Source: Turnera subulata | Lineage: Eukaryota > Streptophyta > Magnoliopsida > Malpighiales > Passifloraceae | NCBI GenBank assembly: GCA_028386065.3 | Contig: JAKUCV010002441.1 | Span: forward strand, 1-64,000 | Length of the DNA: 64,000 nt | Direction: 5' to 3' | Shown here: piece by piece, positions 45,078 to 56,295 of the stretch | How the letters are laid out: every line of letters begins with the position of its first letter | How positions within the stretch are numbered: position 1 is the stretch's first letter | Position numbers and translations under genes: made by a program | The notes under the pieces: model-generated | Databases searched by the model: none | What the model saw: the letters and a program-made list of their open reading frames with translations, nothing else | Told to the model about the DNA's origin: nothing

Positions 45078-45213
45078 ACCCCCTGTTTAGTAACAAATCC
45101 AAATGGAAATTGAATTTAATTCCTAAAATATTTTTGTCTATGTATACATATTGGTAGTTATAAGATCAAAATGAATTTATTTCCCATTTGCAATTGATAC
45201 CAAACGGACTATA
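45078..45213. mobile_element. Small hAT-like MITE
   Basis: Left end CCCCTGTTTAGTAACAAATC and reversed right end AGTCCGTTTGGTATCAATTG resemble each other and continue with matching CAAATGG blocks. Length about 136 bp. The target duplication was not fixed. Confidence 0.45.
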
Positions 45214-45482
45214 AGAAACTTTTGAAATACGATTTACTGTTATTTCTCTCTGTTATGGAAAGGAAATGAAGCATTACCTTTCTAGTACAAAGAAATCTTC
45301 AGGACAAAAAATCAATTATTTGGAATTCCTTATTGCAGAAAATCATTATCCAGCAATGGTTTCATGAATTTAAGCTTCAAAGGATTTGATCTTTTACTAC
45401 CACAAGAACGGAAACATCTGCTTCTCAGGAGCTTTCTTACAAAACACACATCCTTTCCTAGACTATTTATATGTCTAAAACC

Positions 45483-45948
45483 AATCAGTTTGCAAAAATG
45501 AAGCAAGTGATTTTACTTATTTATCCACTGAAAATTTATATATTACAAATTATGCTCTGCACAGTTTTTTCTTTTATACAAATTGAAATAGTGAACTACC
45601 TAATACTCACTTTTCCACCCAATAAAATAATACACAGTGTTGCGGATGCATAAAAAGGGAGAATAATAAATGAAAAAGAGGTTCTTACTGGTACAAGGCC
45701 ATTGATTTTTTTTACGAATCAGTTTGCAAAAATGAAGCAAGTGATTTTATTTATTTGTCCACTGAAAATTTATATATTACAAATTATGCTCTGCACAGTT
45801 TTTTCTTTTATACAAATTGAAATAGTGAACCACCTGATACTCACTTTTCCACCCAATAAAATAATACACAGTGTTGCGGATGCATAAAAAGGGAGAATAG
45901 TAAATGAAAAAGAGGTTCTTACTGGTACAAGGCCATTGATTTTTTTTG
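45483..45948 (+). repeat. 234-bp tandem duplication
   Basis: Two head-to-tail units (45483-45716 and 45717-45948) from AATCAGTTTGCAAAAATGAA to GGCCATTGATTTTTTTT. They differ at about five positions that I can see (for example ACTTATTTATCC/ATTTATTTGTCC). Confidence 0.92.
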
Positions 45949-46754
45949 CAGATTTTTTTGTTATTACAAAGGCGTTCTGTCCACTCTTTTCCCATCATCA
46001 TTCCTCACTCACAAACCATTCTTTCCTTTTGTTTTTTTTTTCCAAAATCTATTTTCTATCCAATCCCTTATTCTTCAATCTATTTCCTCATGTTTGTGTC
46101 TTTTTGTTGAATCAAATAAAATTTATTACCTAAACTTGATTAGGGAACTATAACAATATGTACAATTGGATTAGAGATAAAAAAAATTAAAGAATTAAAA
46201 AATATAAATTAAGTAACAGAAGCAAGGCCATAGAAGATAAGACTATGAACTAGATGTATCTACAAACCAAATGCCCCAAAATTTACAATGCCGTTACATT
46301 TATATTCTTATATAATTTTATATATTTAAATTTGGCATGTTAATTAGCTAATAATAAAACTATAATTATACTTTTGAGATAGCAGTAACCTATCGAAATA
46401 AAATTAACACCAACTAAAAATTTCGGCAGCAAGGCGCTGGCATGCGGCTAGTGATTTTCTAAATGACAAAATCCTCTAAACTCTCAGAAAATGGAGACTG
46501 CCATCCATACATAGCCATGTTGACATTTCTAGCCACACATTTTCATAACTAATAATTCCAAATTTATAGCAAAAGTTGGAAGTAGAAGAGCGAATATCAT
46601 CACCTAACAGAAAAGGCTGCATTTCTTGTAGTACCTGAATGCAATCCTTCTACCATATAAGGGGTGTCAAGATGCACCTAATCTAACAAGATATGAATAA
46701 GGCACAGAAAAAAATATGGCACATTTCTTACTCCAGCTTGTCTATGCCTCCTTC
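45949..46754. other. Non-coding stretch
   Basis: AT-rich; no accepted gene. Confidence 0.35.
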
Positions 46755-47228
46755 TATTAGAAATCCCTGGTGGTAATACAACAAACTATTGGAATCATGC
46801 CTTATCCACCATTGATATACTTAACAGAACCTGCAAAAGATGTGCTGAAGAATCCAGTGATTTCAGCTACAACTTCTGCAGAACCTCCCTTGATTCCTAC
46901 CAGCCACGTCATAAACCTTCACGGATTGGCAATGATTCGCATGGAACTGGCTCTACAGAATGCAACCAACACCATTTCATCCATCAAAAGCTTGTTGAGT
47001 GTTGAAACTTTAGACCCTTTTGCGCTGGCTTGTTGCATTGATTGATGGTGTGGCGGCTTTCTTGTCAGAGCATTACAGTGTTGCTAAAGAGAAGGTGAGC
47101 TGAAGTCATCCACAACTTGTGAAGGACTTTTTGTGGAGAAGAAAGGAGAAGTTTCTCCATTGGCAAGAGAGAATTACATTCTCTACCAGTTTTTTGATTT
47201 GGCGCTTTGTGTCATTCACTTAGTCTAG
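46755..47228 (+). pseudogene. Plant invertase / pectin methylesterase inhibitor (PMEI) pseudogene
   Basis: PMEI proteins are secreted four-helix inhibitors of pectin methylesterase or invertase. Here, IMPYPPLIYLTEPAKDVL takes the place of the first helical hairpin, MIRMELALQNATNTISSIKS and DPFALACCID (46925-47045) the second part, DGVAAFLSEHYSVAKEK (about 47046-47095) the next helix, and STTCEGLFVEKKGEVSPLAR then ALCVIHLV ending in TAG (47115-47228) the C-terminal helix. The frame shifts at least twice, with in-frame TGA near 47046 and near 47100. The first conserved Cys pair (the C..PYPxLC pattern) is lost, while the later TCE Cys remains. I could not find a signal peptide. Confidence 0.75.
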
Positions 47229-47505
47229 CCTGCCTTGTGGTAAGTAATTCTTGTTGGCAGAACTAGTACTTATCAGGCTCTCTGCCTTGCAAGCATAAAC
47301 ACTGCCATGGACACCTTTTCTATTTTCACAGGTAATATTTCCGAGGGGATTATCAAAGTATACATGAAATAGTGTTTAAAATCTTATTGTATTGCTTAGT
47401 CACTAATCAGAAAATTTTGGAGAAATTATGATGCTTAATATGAAAAGAATTACGGAATGGATTCTTAACATCAGAACAAAGTAGCTTCTTCTTGCTACAC
47501 CAAAT
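47229..47505. other. Non-coding stretch
   Basis: Nothing recognised between the PMEI pseudogene and the solo LTR. Confidence 0.3.
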
Positions 47506-47633
47506 AAAACTGTTAGAATCTAAGCACTACGCTAGAGGAGGGGGGGGGGGGGGGGGGGAAATTTGCAGGAAACAGTGTGGAATAAAAGCAGTGAAAGAAA
47601 GAAGACACCAAATTTTTATCCTGTTTAACACCT

Positions 47634-47643
47634 CTATTTATAG
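47634..47643 (-). promoter_or_regulatory. TATA box of the solo LTR
   Basis: CTATAAATAG on the minus strand, in the LTR core promoter position, about 95 bp 3' of the palindrome array in the transcription sense. Confidence 0.6.
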
Positions 47644-47738
47644 CTCTGAAAACTTATATAGTCGTTGGGAACAAATTCTGAACACCTTTAGACAAGATAA
47701 CATGCAAGGTGGAAAAAGGTTTTTGATTTTAACGGCAC

Positions 47739-48103
47739 AACATCGATGTTTGGTATCACAACATCGATGTTTGTCCGTTGGATTTGAATTATTGAGGCCA
47801 ACGGTCACTAAAACATCGATGTTTGGAAAGCCAACATCGATGTTTTGGAGCTTCGCCCAAAACATTTTTAAAGCTGATTTCTAAGAACATCGATGTTGAG
47901 ATGGACAACATCGATTTTTATTACCACGGAAAAAACCAATTTGAAGACAAAAATCATAACATCGATGTTGTGTAAGACAACATCGATGTTTATCATTTGA
48001 ACATTGGTGTTTGGTTACCAACATCGATGTTTTGGTGCTACGGCCAAATTTTGAAAGAATTTGAAGATCAGAACATCGATGCTGGGGTACCAACATCGAT
48101 GTT
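47739..48103 (-). repeat. Array of AACATCGATGTT palindromes in pairs
   Basis: Nine perfect copies of the 12-bp palindrome AACATCGATGTT start at 47739, 47760, 47812, 47833, 47886, 47958, 47979, 48020 and 48092. Three altered ones start at 47907, 48000 and 48072. They form six pairs with 20-21 bp between starts, and pairs mostly repeat every 72-74 bp. Sequence between pairs varies much more than the palindromes. Confidence 0.95.
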
Positions 48104-48382
48104 TAGTGCTAAAAATTTTTTTTATGTTTGAATGATTGGTAAAGTGATGCATGAGGAAAGCCATTTTGTTTGAGCTAATAACTTAGAAGATTTAAGTCTT
48201 AAACTTGTACAATTGAGTTCTATGTTCTTCTTCAATTCTTGTGCTCTTCTTCACTTCTTATTTTGTGCTTCTTGAGTGATTTCTTTTTGCTTGGATTGTT
48301 GTCATTTGAGATGTTCGGTTCGTCAATATCAAAACCGATATGAAGTAAAGAGGCATTAGCAAAAGAACAACATAGTCTAACA

Positions 48383-48648
48383 CAAACAAGAAAATAAATG
48401 ATTCACCATTTCAATTACAAAGAAAGCAAGAAGCTCATAAACGGTTTGAAAAAAGCACTTCACTGATAAACTTGTCCAAATTCTTATGGTTATTATCTTT
48501 GGATACAATCCTCTTTCCAAAGATTGTATCCAACAGATTTTACACCATCTTCTTCTTGGAGTTGATTAATAAGCAACTGTAGAGGGACAATGGCATAAAC
48601 TCGAGCGTATATAGTGGACAGAGCATCCAGACAATGCATCAAATGTAT
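48383..48648. other. Non-coding stretch
   Basis: CTTTGGATACAATC/GATTGTATCC inverted pair near 48497-48533; otherwise nothing recognised. Confidence 0.35.
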
Positions 48649-48932
48649 TGATACATTTATTATACCCGCTGGGCCCACTACTGGGAGAGCCCAGGTCCGA
48701 AGACCGAGGCCAAGCCCGTCAAGCCCGAAAATCGAGTCCGAGCCCTCAAGTCCAACTTGTCTGAGAAGCCCGTCTACAAGGCACCCGCTCTATAATTACA
48801 CCTAAGGCCCGTTTTATTCGAGAGGATGTAACCGGAAAATATCTAAGCTCGGGCACTATTCACGCCCCTTTTCTCTGTAATCAAACCCGAACATTCAATA
48901 AAACACACACCCCCTATTTTCGATTTACATCA
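48649..48932 (+). mobile_element. Solo LTR with perfect 5-bp TSD
   Basis: A 284-bp block starting TGATACATTTATTATACCCG and ending CGATTTACATCA. TGTAT flanks both sides (48644-48648 and 48933-48937). Inside are GGGCCCAC...GGTCCGAAGACCGAGG, CCCGCTCTATAATTACACC (TATA region) and a C-rich leader ending ACACACACCCCC. It is the same family as 3171-3423, in opposite orientation. Confidence 0.85.
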
Positions 48933-48937
48933 TGTAT

Positions 48938-49489
48938 GGACATTAATTGCACAAGTCTTAGTAGTAATCTCGGTAGAAAAAATGATGAAGCTAAACACAG
49001 TCTCATTTGGATCTATAGTTTGAAGAGAGCTTGGTAGGTCCATCAGACTACTTTTGGTATAGTTGGTACCCGATCTTTGCACTTTGCGTCACCTAGAATT
49101 TTTTGGAGTCATTTATATACCCAGACTTTTCTTGGGCAGGTCAGTCATGGGGTCTCGAGCCGGGTATGTGCTAAGATGGATGCTACCCAAAATTGGGTAG
49201 CTGCTGGTTGCTCAAAGTGACGCCGTATTACTACGATACGACGTCGTTTTACGTCCACATGGCAACATTGGTCCTACTCGATTCCCAATAACTGACCCGA
49301 TTTTCCACTCCAGGTCTCCCCCAGTTAAAAAGGTTCAACCCTACCCAAAGATACCGTTTCACTTTAAGATCCAAATTTTCAATTTCTTTTTCTTCCTGTT
49401 TTACTATTTCTTTTACTCTTTTAAATTTTACAATTTTTCTTTCTAAAAATTAAATTTATATAGGAAGAGGAAGACTCTGCTAAATCTGT
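48938..49489. other. Non-coding stretch
   Basis: Contains CGACGTCG/CGTCGTATTACTACG-type sequence near 49222-49250 but no identified gene. Confidence 0.3.
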
Positions 49490-50616
49490 TGAAAAAACAT
49501 AACCACCCAGTAATCCTACTCAAATTAAACATATAATCCTATTTTATCTCTTAATCCTCTCCTTAATCTTCTCCTAATATTATCTTTAATAATAACCATT
49601 TTTATTTAAAAAATTAAAGGAAACCAAAAAAAATTCACCACCACCACCGCCACCAACACCACCACCACCACCAACAGCATCTCTACAATTCCACCATCAA
49701 TAACACAAGCCACAAACCCTCCAAAATATAGCATTCAACTGAAAGATTTGTACTCTGGAAAATCGATATATGATATAAGGAAGAGGAAGAAAAGAAAGGA
49801 AGGGAAAGGAGAAAGAAAATGGGGTTTAAAATTAAGGAAAAGGAAGGCAGACTCCTCGCATTGTCAAGGTATCATCATTATCGCCGATTTGAGTGGCGGT
49901 GATTGCGGCTGTGGTGGTGGTGTCGAGTTTGGGTCTGGGTTTGATTTGTGGTGGTTGTTGTAATCGATGAGCAAATTTTATGGTGAGGATTGGATTTCGT
50001 GTGTGGTGGAATGGTTGGAATTATAGGGTTGCAGTACGCTTGTGGCGATGTTTTCTGGTGGAAGAGGAGGAGTTATGGGTGGGGCTTGATTATAGGTAGG
50101 GCTTGAGGGGTGCTGTAGAAGAGGAGATGGCGAGGTCGGGGTAGGAGCAGAGGAGAGGAAGGACCTGGGTTTGTCAACTTTTATAGTGATTTTTTGGGAG
50201 ACATATGAGGAAAGATTAGAGGAGGTTGGTGATGATGGTGGTAGAATAGCGGAGGGTGGTGATGGTGGAGATCGGATTTGCAGGTGGTGGTGGTGGTGGC
50301 AATTTTTTTTCTTTGTTTTATATTTTTTCTGGTTCATAAGAAGATATTAAGAAAGTAAGGAGAAAAGTAGGATCCGTGATTAGTATGTTTGTCTGATTTT
50401 AATCTCATTATAATTATAAAATAAATATAGTTTTAAATTTTTTTAAAAAATTAAGGTAGGAATTAAGGAGGAAGAGTAGGTTGTGATTGCTTTGATTTTA
50501 ATTAATGAATTATTATGACCATGCATAAAATAAATTGATTTTAAAATTTTAGAGAAAATTAAGAAGGGAATTATTACGAGGAAAAGTAGGATATGATTGC
50601 TTTGATTTTAATTTCA
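49490..50616. mobile_element. Inverted-repeat element interrupted by the Helitron (left part)
   Basis: 49490-49620 and 50340-50616 pair as diverged inverted arms (AATCCTACTC, ATCCTATTTT and TAATCCTCTCCTTAATC against GGAGAAAAGTAGGAT and AATTAAGGAGGAAGAGTAGG). Just inside are CACCACCACC-rich (49635-49680) and GGTGGTGGTGG-rich (50280-50300) segments that also pair. The right arm is a tandem of a roughly 110-bp unit, seen at 50385 and 50495, with a third unit at 57715 beyond the Helitron. The interior has Pro/Ser-rich open frames without a domain. Probably a foldback or Mutator-like element. Confidence 0.5.
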
Positions 50617-50646
50617 CTAGTTTTTGTGCACGTACGATGCACGTGG
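50617..50646 (-). terminator. Helitron 3' end with hairpin
   Basis: Minus-strand CCACGTGCATCGTACGTGCA then CAAAAACTAG: a 5-bp stem GTGCA/TGCAC, or alternatively CACGT/ACGTG, and the CTRR terminus CTAG followed by host T. Confidence 0.8.
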
Positions 50647-50709
50647 TACCGTATTGTTTTTTTAATAATTAAAATATTTTTTAATTAGGTAAAATATTTT
50701 AATTATAAT

Positions 50710-51600
50710 TTATAATTTCATAAATGAACTACAAATTATGAATGTAATACAAATCCAAATTTTTTGTTTTTCATTTTGTTCTTCAGTAGTTGCCTTTCGC
50801 ACTCCCTCTGCAACAAATCGTTCTTTTTCCCTATCCCAGTCGTCTGCTTTGTTCATCCTTACTAAGAAAATGTATTCTTCAGCTTGACAATCGATCAACT
50901 TTTTTTTTTGTTGCTTTGCCTACAAAATAAAAAATTTGGATTTATCATTACCTATTCCAAAATAAATCAGTTTTTACTTATCATTCATTATTTACCTCAT
51001 CTCCTAACATCACAATATAATTAGTCACATCGCATCCAATTATCATTTTTTACCTTGTCGAATATGGTTACCGATGCATTATCCGTCACACACTTCGAGT
51101 CTTAGCATGTACCTATAAGATATGAATTAGATATGTTAAATAAAAATTTAAATGTAAATATTTAACAAAGATAAGTCATTGTTGATTTTTATAATGCTCA
51201 TACTTTGGTTTGTATCCATCATATTCATTTCATTTTTCTCCATCACATCATGTTTTGTTGTTTGAAATATCTACTTTCTTTCCACACCTTTTGCAAACAT
51301 GATACTATGATTTCTCTTTGTTTATTACCTTCATAATTTAGCTTGGAATGAACAATATAAGACCTACATATATCCAATATTTTGGTTAATCCTTTACAAA
51401 ACATTCTAATACCATTGCAAAGCCCATTTGGTGGATCGAGATTCCTTAATAATATTTATTGGACAATTGATTTTAAAGACCAAATTATGGGGTAGGAGTC
51501 CACTTGGGGTCAATGTATTGAGAAATTCTTCTTGGTAGCAATTTTGTGTGTCTTCAATAGTCTCATCAAAACTTCTAAATGTCATGCTATTTTCAGAAAA
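50710..51600. other. Helitron 3' region without an accepted gene
   Basis: Sequence between the helicase end and the terminus. 50710-50898 (minus) is open (KADDWDREKERFVAEGVRKA) but unrecognised; it may be the degenerate end of RepHel or captured sequence. Confidence 0.35.
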
Positions 51601-51615
51601 ATATTGATCAACTTT

Positions 51616-53490
51616 TCATTTAATTCGTCTGCATATTTTTTTTTCTTGTGGTAGGAATTGCTCTGTCAGCCATATAAGCAGCTGAATCCGCATTTTGTTG
51701 GAGGCAATGATATATATATTTTTTATCAAGCTATCAATAGCTGATTTGTCTCTTTGATAATTGACTACCATCTCGTCTGGTATTGAAATCAACCCATCTT
51801 CAGTTGTAGGTTCTTCTCCATTTCCTATCCTTAGTAAAAGTTGACTGAATTTCTCATCTGATTTTGTCCTCATGTTGATTGTTAACCATAATTTGTCTAT
51901 TTTATCCCACAAGTAAGATTTGACTAAACTTGCTTCTATTGTTTCTTGTCTTGTACCTCTTGGAACTACTGGCAAAAACTTGTCTAAAATCACCACCAAA
52001 TACGACAATTTCTCCACTATTATTATGTCACGAAGTATCCGATCCACTGTCTCAATAGCAAATGGCTTTGCCGTTGGTGCTTCATCCCACACAACAAGTC
52101 TTGCATTTCTCATTAATTGTGCAATTGAATCTTGCTTTGACATCTTATACAAAGTTGTTTCATCGGTGACGATTGGTATATCAAAACGTGAGTGACCAGT
52201 TTGTCTACCAGGCATAATTACTGCTGCGAGACCACATGTTGTAGTTGCAAGTGCTATCATCCCTCTAGATCTGATATTGACAAGTAATGCACGATATAAA
52301 AATGTTTTTCCTTTTCCTCCCGGGCCGTCTACAAAAAATATCTCACTGTTTTCGAAGTGTATTCTTCCCATAATCATCTTAAAAGCAATCTCTTGTTCAG
52401 GGTTTAGCTTGTTATATGTTTCCAAATCTTTGGTAAGGGATCTCAATTGACATTTCCTCAGTTATTTTTTCCTGGGAGAGTTGTTTGATCTTCAAGAGAA
52501 CAACTATCTAATTCGAATAACCTATATTCATAGATGTTTTTTCCCATAGTTTCTAAAAAATGATTGACACTTTTGAGTGTCAATAAAACTTGAGCCTCAA
52601 CAGAGTGTTCTTGGTTTCTTCTAAAATCTTTAGAATTTGGTTCAAAATCAAGATCACACAGTACCTTTGCATTTTCTGGCTGACAATGCACTGAAATGAT
52701 CGCAGTCTGCGTAACTCTTGTGGTATTTGGAACATGACAACTTCCTTCATACACTCTGAAATGCTTTCATCAGATTCCAAAAGGCTCCTTTTTGTGCTGC
52801 TTCTTTGAATGTTGAGTACCACACTCCATCGATAGACAAAAGATCTTGAAATGATTTTGGTCCTCTTATATGATTCCAAAGTAGTCGAAGGTAGTACCTT
52901 TCACCTCCTTTTGGGTTTGCCGAATTTACACGACCAATAACGAATTTACTCTTTCTCAAAGTCCACGTTTTCTCTTTAGCATTCCACATATAATGTTCTG
53001 AAAATTCCGTGTAAATTTGCTAATTTTTAGTAAAAAGTATTTTAAACTTAGTACTTTTGGTTACTATTAATTATACTTCTTTATTGTTACTATGTAAATT
53101 TTCTTGAAATAAGATAAATATTATTTCTTTCTCAATATAAGACAAAAAAATTATGTTAAGAGATAATTTAATACCTGTAGAGAAATTTATAGGCATTTTC
53201 TTTTTTGGAGCACAACACCATAAGGTTTGTGAGCATTGTTCTTGTTACTTAATCCCAAGTAATAACATTTGATAAATTTGCGTTTTCCCAGTAATAAATG
53301 TAAGCCCAAAATTCTCCATACTGCCTCTTGTGAAGAAACAAATCTTGCTTCTTGGAATTTTTCAAACTCATCTATCGTTGTACTCCTATTATTTTCTGCA
53401 ATATGCACTAACAATTTATCATGTCCTTTGTATATGTATTTGTATTCACAAAGATACTTTACAGAACATATACTTGAGACAAAACTCAAA
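51616..53490 (-). pseudogene. Helitron RepHel helicase remnant (Pif1-like)
   Basis: Parts in order on the minus strand: YKYIYKGHDKLLVHIAENN and EFEKFQEARFVSSQEAVWRI (about 53445-53310); NPKGGERYYLRLLWNHIRGP and FKEAAQKGAFW (about 52930-52770); EHSVEAQVLLTLKSVNHFLE and LDSCSLEDQTTLPGK (about 52610-52465); and a 276-codon frame (52446-51616) with Walker A FFVDGPGGKGKTFLYRALL, motif Ia region RGMIALATTTCGLAAVIMPG, Walker B VVWDEAP (usual WDEA), LPVVPRGTR and RIGNGEEP. The GPGGKGKT loop has Lys where Thr/Ala is usual before GKT, but the GKT is kept. Frameshifts separate the blocks. In living elements this protein nicks and unwinds DNA for rolling-circle transposition. Confidence 0.88.
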
Positions 53491-53574
53491 AAAGTGAGAC
53501 TAAACCCACAAAAGGTGAGAATAAACTAACAAAACTGAAAAACTAAAGAGAAAAAGAAATAATTATTCGTGCAA

Positions 53575-54888
53575 AACTGACTGCAAGTGCACAACATTGC
53601 TGTAGTAAACAAGGTCGAATCATAGGGACTGCGAAACAATACTGACCTCAAGCTCTCGATCAATTAGACTATAAACAGTAGAAATAAATACCTAATAGTG
53701 AGTTGAGATTAGCAATTTAAAATATAAAAACAAATAAAATAAATAGCGAGAAATAAAGGTGAGTGAAATATTAAACAAAATCAATCACGCAAACAGATCA
53801 GAGAAAAGAAGAGAGGGATGTCGATCAGGTAGAAAACTTAGTGGATGGGGACCTAGGTTGTCCGGGGTTCACTACAGCGCCGCTGTCTAACTATAATTCA
53901 ATATTCTGGTGCTTTAATTCGCCTACCTTGAAGGGCTACCTAACCTAAAGTGTTTATAACTACTGTCACGCGTAGATATAAACCTACCCTAGTTCTGGAA
54001 CAACCTGCTTTCGTCAGTGAAGCTCTTCCCTAAGGCGCAGTGTCGCTGTTCCTGGGGCTGTTATCCTCAACTAACCCTAAGGTCTCTTTCGACGATCGAT
54101 AGGGGTAAGGGTCTGATATAGAACGGTCTGAGTACTTAGTTTCTTCGTTAGGTGCGTCATTAAGGCGTCTAAGAAGTGTTTGAGGGTGATCAAGTCGCAG
54201 ACACTGTTAAGCTCTCTATATCAAATCAAGGAGAAAACGAATTGAAAGAAACCACAAACCGAATCATAAATTAAACATCAAATTTGTAGCTACATCCCTT
54301 GAACCTAGGTAGAAGAATTAGTTCATGGAGAAAGATAAAAACAACCGAAACAGTGTTGACGACATGCTTACAATAAAAACCTAAAAACTGTCACTTTTCT
54401 TCAGCCTTCAGAATTCTTCTTGCCGACTTTGATGCAGTAGCCAACGTCTCCCTTAGGGTTTTATCTCTTCTCTATTTATATGCTCAAGTCTTCAATTAAA
54501 AATCCTAAGTCTTGGAGAATAAGTAATCTTCATAAGTGACAAAAATAGACTTCTTTCCAAAGAAGGAGTGTCCAAGTGCATCCTCTTGATTCTCCTAGAT
54601 TGTAGGTGCAAATCGTCCAAAATTAACCCCTGGGTCAAAGTTCCATGTCGACAGTGACACTGTTGACTCTCTGGACAGTTTCAAAAGGCAGCGGCGCTGC
54701 TGAATCAAAAATCGCCAAATAAGCTCCAAATTGCGCCAAATTGCACCTGAAAGCAACCAAGGATGACGAAAGATAGTTTTAACTGAAAACGAAGTGATTT
54801 GATACCTAAATGCATGAATAATGAATGAATGTAAGGTCAAAAGTCAACAGTGTGGGCTGTGAAATATGTGTAATTTCATGCACATCAC
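53575..54888. mobile_element. Non-coding element nested in the Helitron
   Basis: A stretch of about 1.3 kb of different composition from the surrounding Helitron. It starts with TGCAAGTGCACAACATTGC and GGTCGAATCATAGGGACTGC, a signature I associate with plant LTR-element internal regions, and ends near TTTCATGCACATCA. It contains CAGCGCCGCTG and GACACTG-rich stretches near 53874 and 54650-54700. No coding domain. Ends are approximate and no target duplication was fixed. Confidence 0.45.
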
Positions 54889-56040
54889 TAATTGGTGGGG
54901 TGCCGGAAAAAAACTCGTCAGCGGCAGCTCTAATATATAGATCTGGGTTTTTCTTCTGAGAGAAAGAGAGAAAAAAAAAACCCCTCCTTCTTAACCTTTA
55001 ACAATCCGGTATTATTATGTGGCTTAATTGATGAAGAAAATGAAAAGCTTTATCCTATACAGTATTATATTCCTCAATTTGTGCATTTGCATCTAAAATT
55101 AAATTATTTCTCTTTGCAACGATAGCTGCAATATGGATAAAATTAAATTCCCTCAACCCTAAAATTAACATACATTTAAATATTTTGTTATCGGCTAGCT
55201 TGGGATAGGGATAGAGTGACTAAAAACACAAAAAAGCAAAAGTAATTTTATGATGCTCATCGAAGACAATCTGAATTATTGATCAATCCAAGTGTTAAAA
55301 GTTCGAAACTGCACTGTAACTCTAATAAACTTGAAAAGATAATTGATTACTGTAAAGATAAAGATAAAGATAGTATCATGCCGACTATAGTATTACTGAA
55401 AAGATAGTGTAGCCTGCCGACTATATTTCCCGTTTTAAGAAAGCTTTTCTACATTTATTTCTTCCTACGATTAGAATTTATTACCACTGCAGATGATACG
55501 GACATTAGTAATGATTAATGAAGCTTGTGTCGCTTTGATTCTTGGAATAGGCATCGTGACAATATTTTTTTTCCATACTGGAAAACAAATCTGTAAGTAA
55601 AGAGTAATCTTCAAAATTGCGGATTAAAAATTAACAATTTACGAAAATTGAAGAAGTTGATTTTTTCTGGTAAATAATTGAAGATTTTGATAATTAGAGA
55701 TCGAAGAACACATGATGTCATCTTCATGTCAAGATAAGATGATACTCACGGATTTTTATTGTTTTCGTGCCTTTCCTATCACTACCACTGCTTGTTTATC
55801 TTTGAATGAATTGTGGCACACTTTTTTTTTTAAATTATTCTTAGGATTGTACCACATAATATTAGTGATATCATGGCCTTTGTCAGCTTTCGTTCTTTTT
55901 CTCATTAGTTTTTGGAAATTTCTTTTTAAGAAGCAAAGATAATTGCCTACAACACTAATATGAATCTAAATACCAAAAAAAACGGTGAAAAGATAGTGTA
56001 AAATTGCTAATAAAAAAAACGTGGAAGGGAGAATTTAATA
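54889..56040. other. Helitron interior without an accepted gene
   Basis: AT-rich; a hydrophobic frame at 55712-55942 (plus) lacks any domain. The N-terminal Rep part would be expected here and was not found. Confidence 0.35.
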
Positions 56041-56054
56041 TGCTATAATAAAAA

Positions 56055-56295
56055 ACTACATGTCATTCATTGTTGTACGACATGTTGTTTCAACAAAGTA
56101 AAAATAAAATATTAATTAATTAAAAAAGTATTATTATTATTATTATTATTACCTAGTAGGAATATTTTTCTATAATGCTTAGTTAATTATAATAAGAAAC
56201 TACATGTCATTCATTATTGTGTGACATGTCTTCCAATAGAATGAGTAAAAAAAATTAACACGCTTAATTATAATAACAAACTACATGTCATTCAT
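56055..56295. repeat. Repeated ACATGTC...GACATGT modules at the Helitron 5' side
   Basis: AAACTACATGTCATTCATT, then TTGT and GACATGT, occurs at about 56053, 56198 and 56278 (the last cut by a LINE and continued at 57563). ACATGTC and GACATGT make 7-bp inverted repeats around a loop of about 17 bases. A (TTA)n run at 56131-56151 lies between modules. Confidence 0.75.

Larger units (their letters stand above)
47511..48382 (-). mobile_element. Solo LTR with a palindrome array
   Basis: An 872-bp block with matching inverted ends TGTTAGA (47511) and TCTAACA (ending 48382). Flanking pentamers are AAAAC (47506-47510) and CAAAC (48383-48387), a 4/5 match. Its promoter points to the minus strand: GAGCTATAAATAGAGG, read from 47646 to 47631, is a strong TATA box. 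Upstream of it (47739-48103) lies the palindrome array. Downstream (47540-47559) is a run of 20 G. No gag, pol, primer site or polypurine tract is attached, so it is a solo LTR left by recombination. The element family is not recognised; LTR ends and length suit a Copia type. Confidence 0.75.

Noticed and set aside
47492..47884. 130-codon frame on the plus strand with a poly-Gly run
   Set aside because: It runs antisense through the LTR, the Gly run is the poly-G tract and the end is palindromes.
47739..48103. CRISPR-like array of short repeats
   Set aside because: The repeats are perfect palindromes of 12 bp in pairs inside a plant LTR, spacers are unequal and there are no cas genes; this is eukaryotic DNA.
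49978..50337. Pro/Ser-rich protein of 119 residues on the minus strand
   Set aside because: It is produced by the GGTGG-rich repeats of an inverted-repeat element and has low complexity; the His run comes from (GTG)n.
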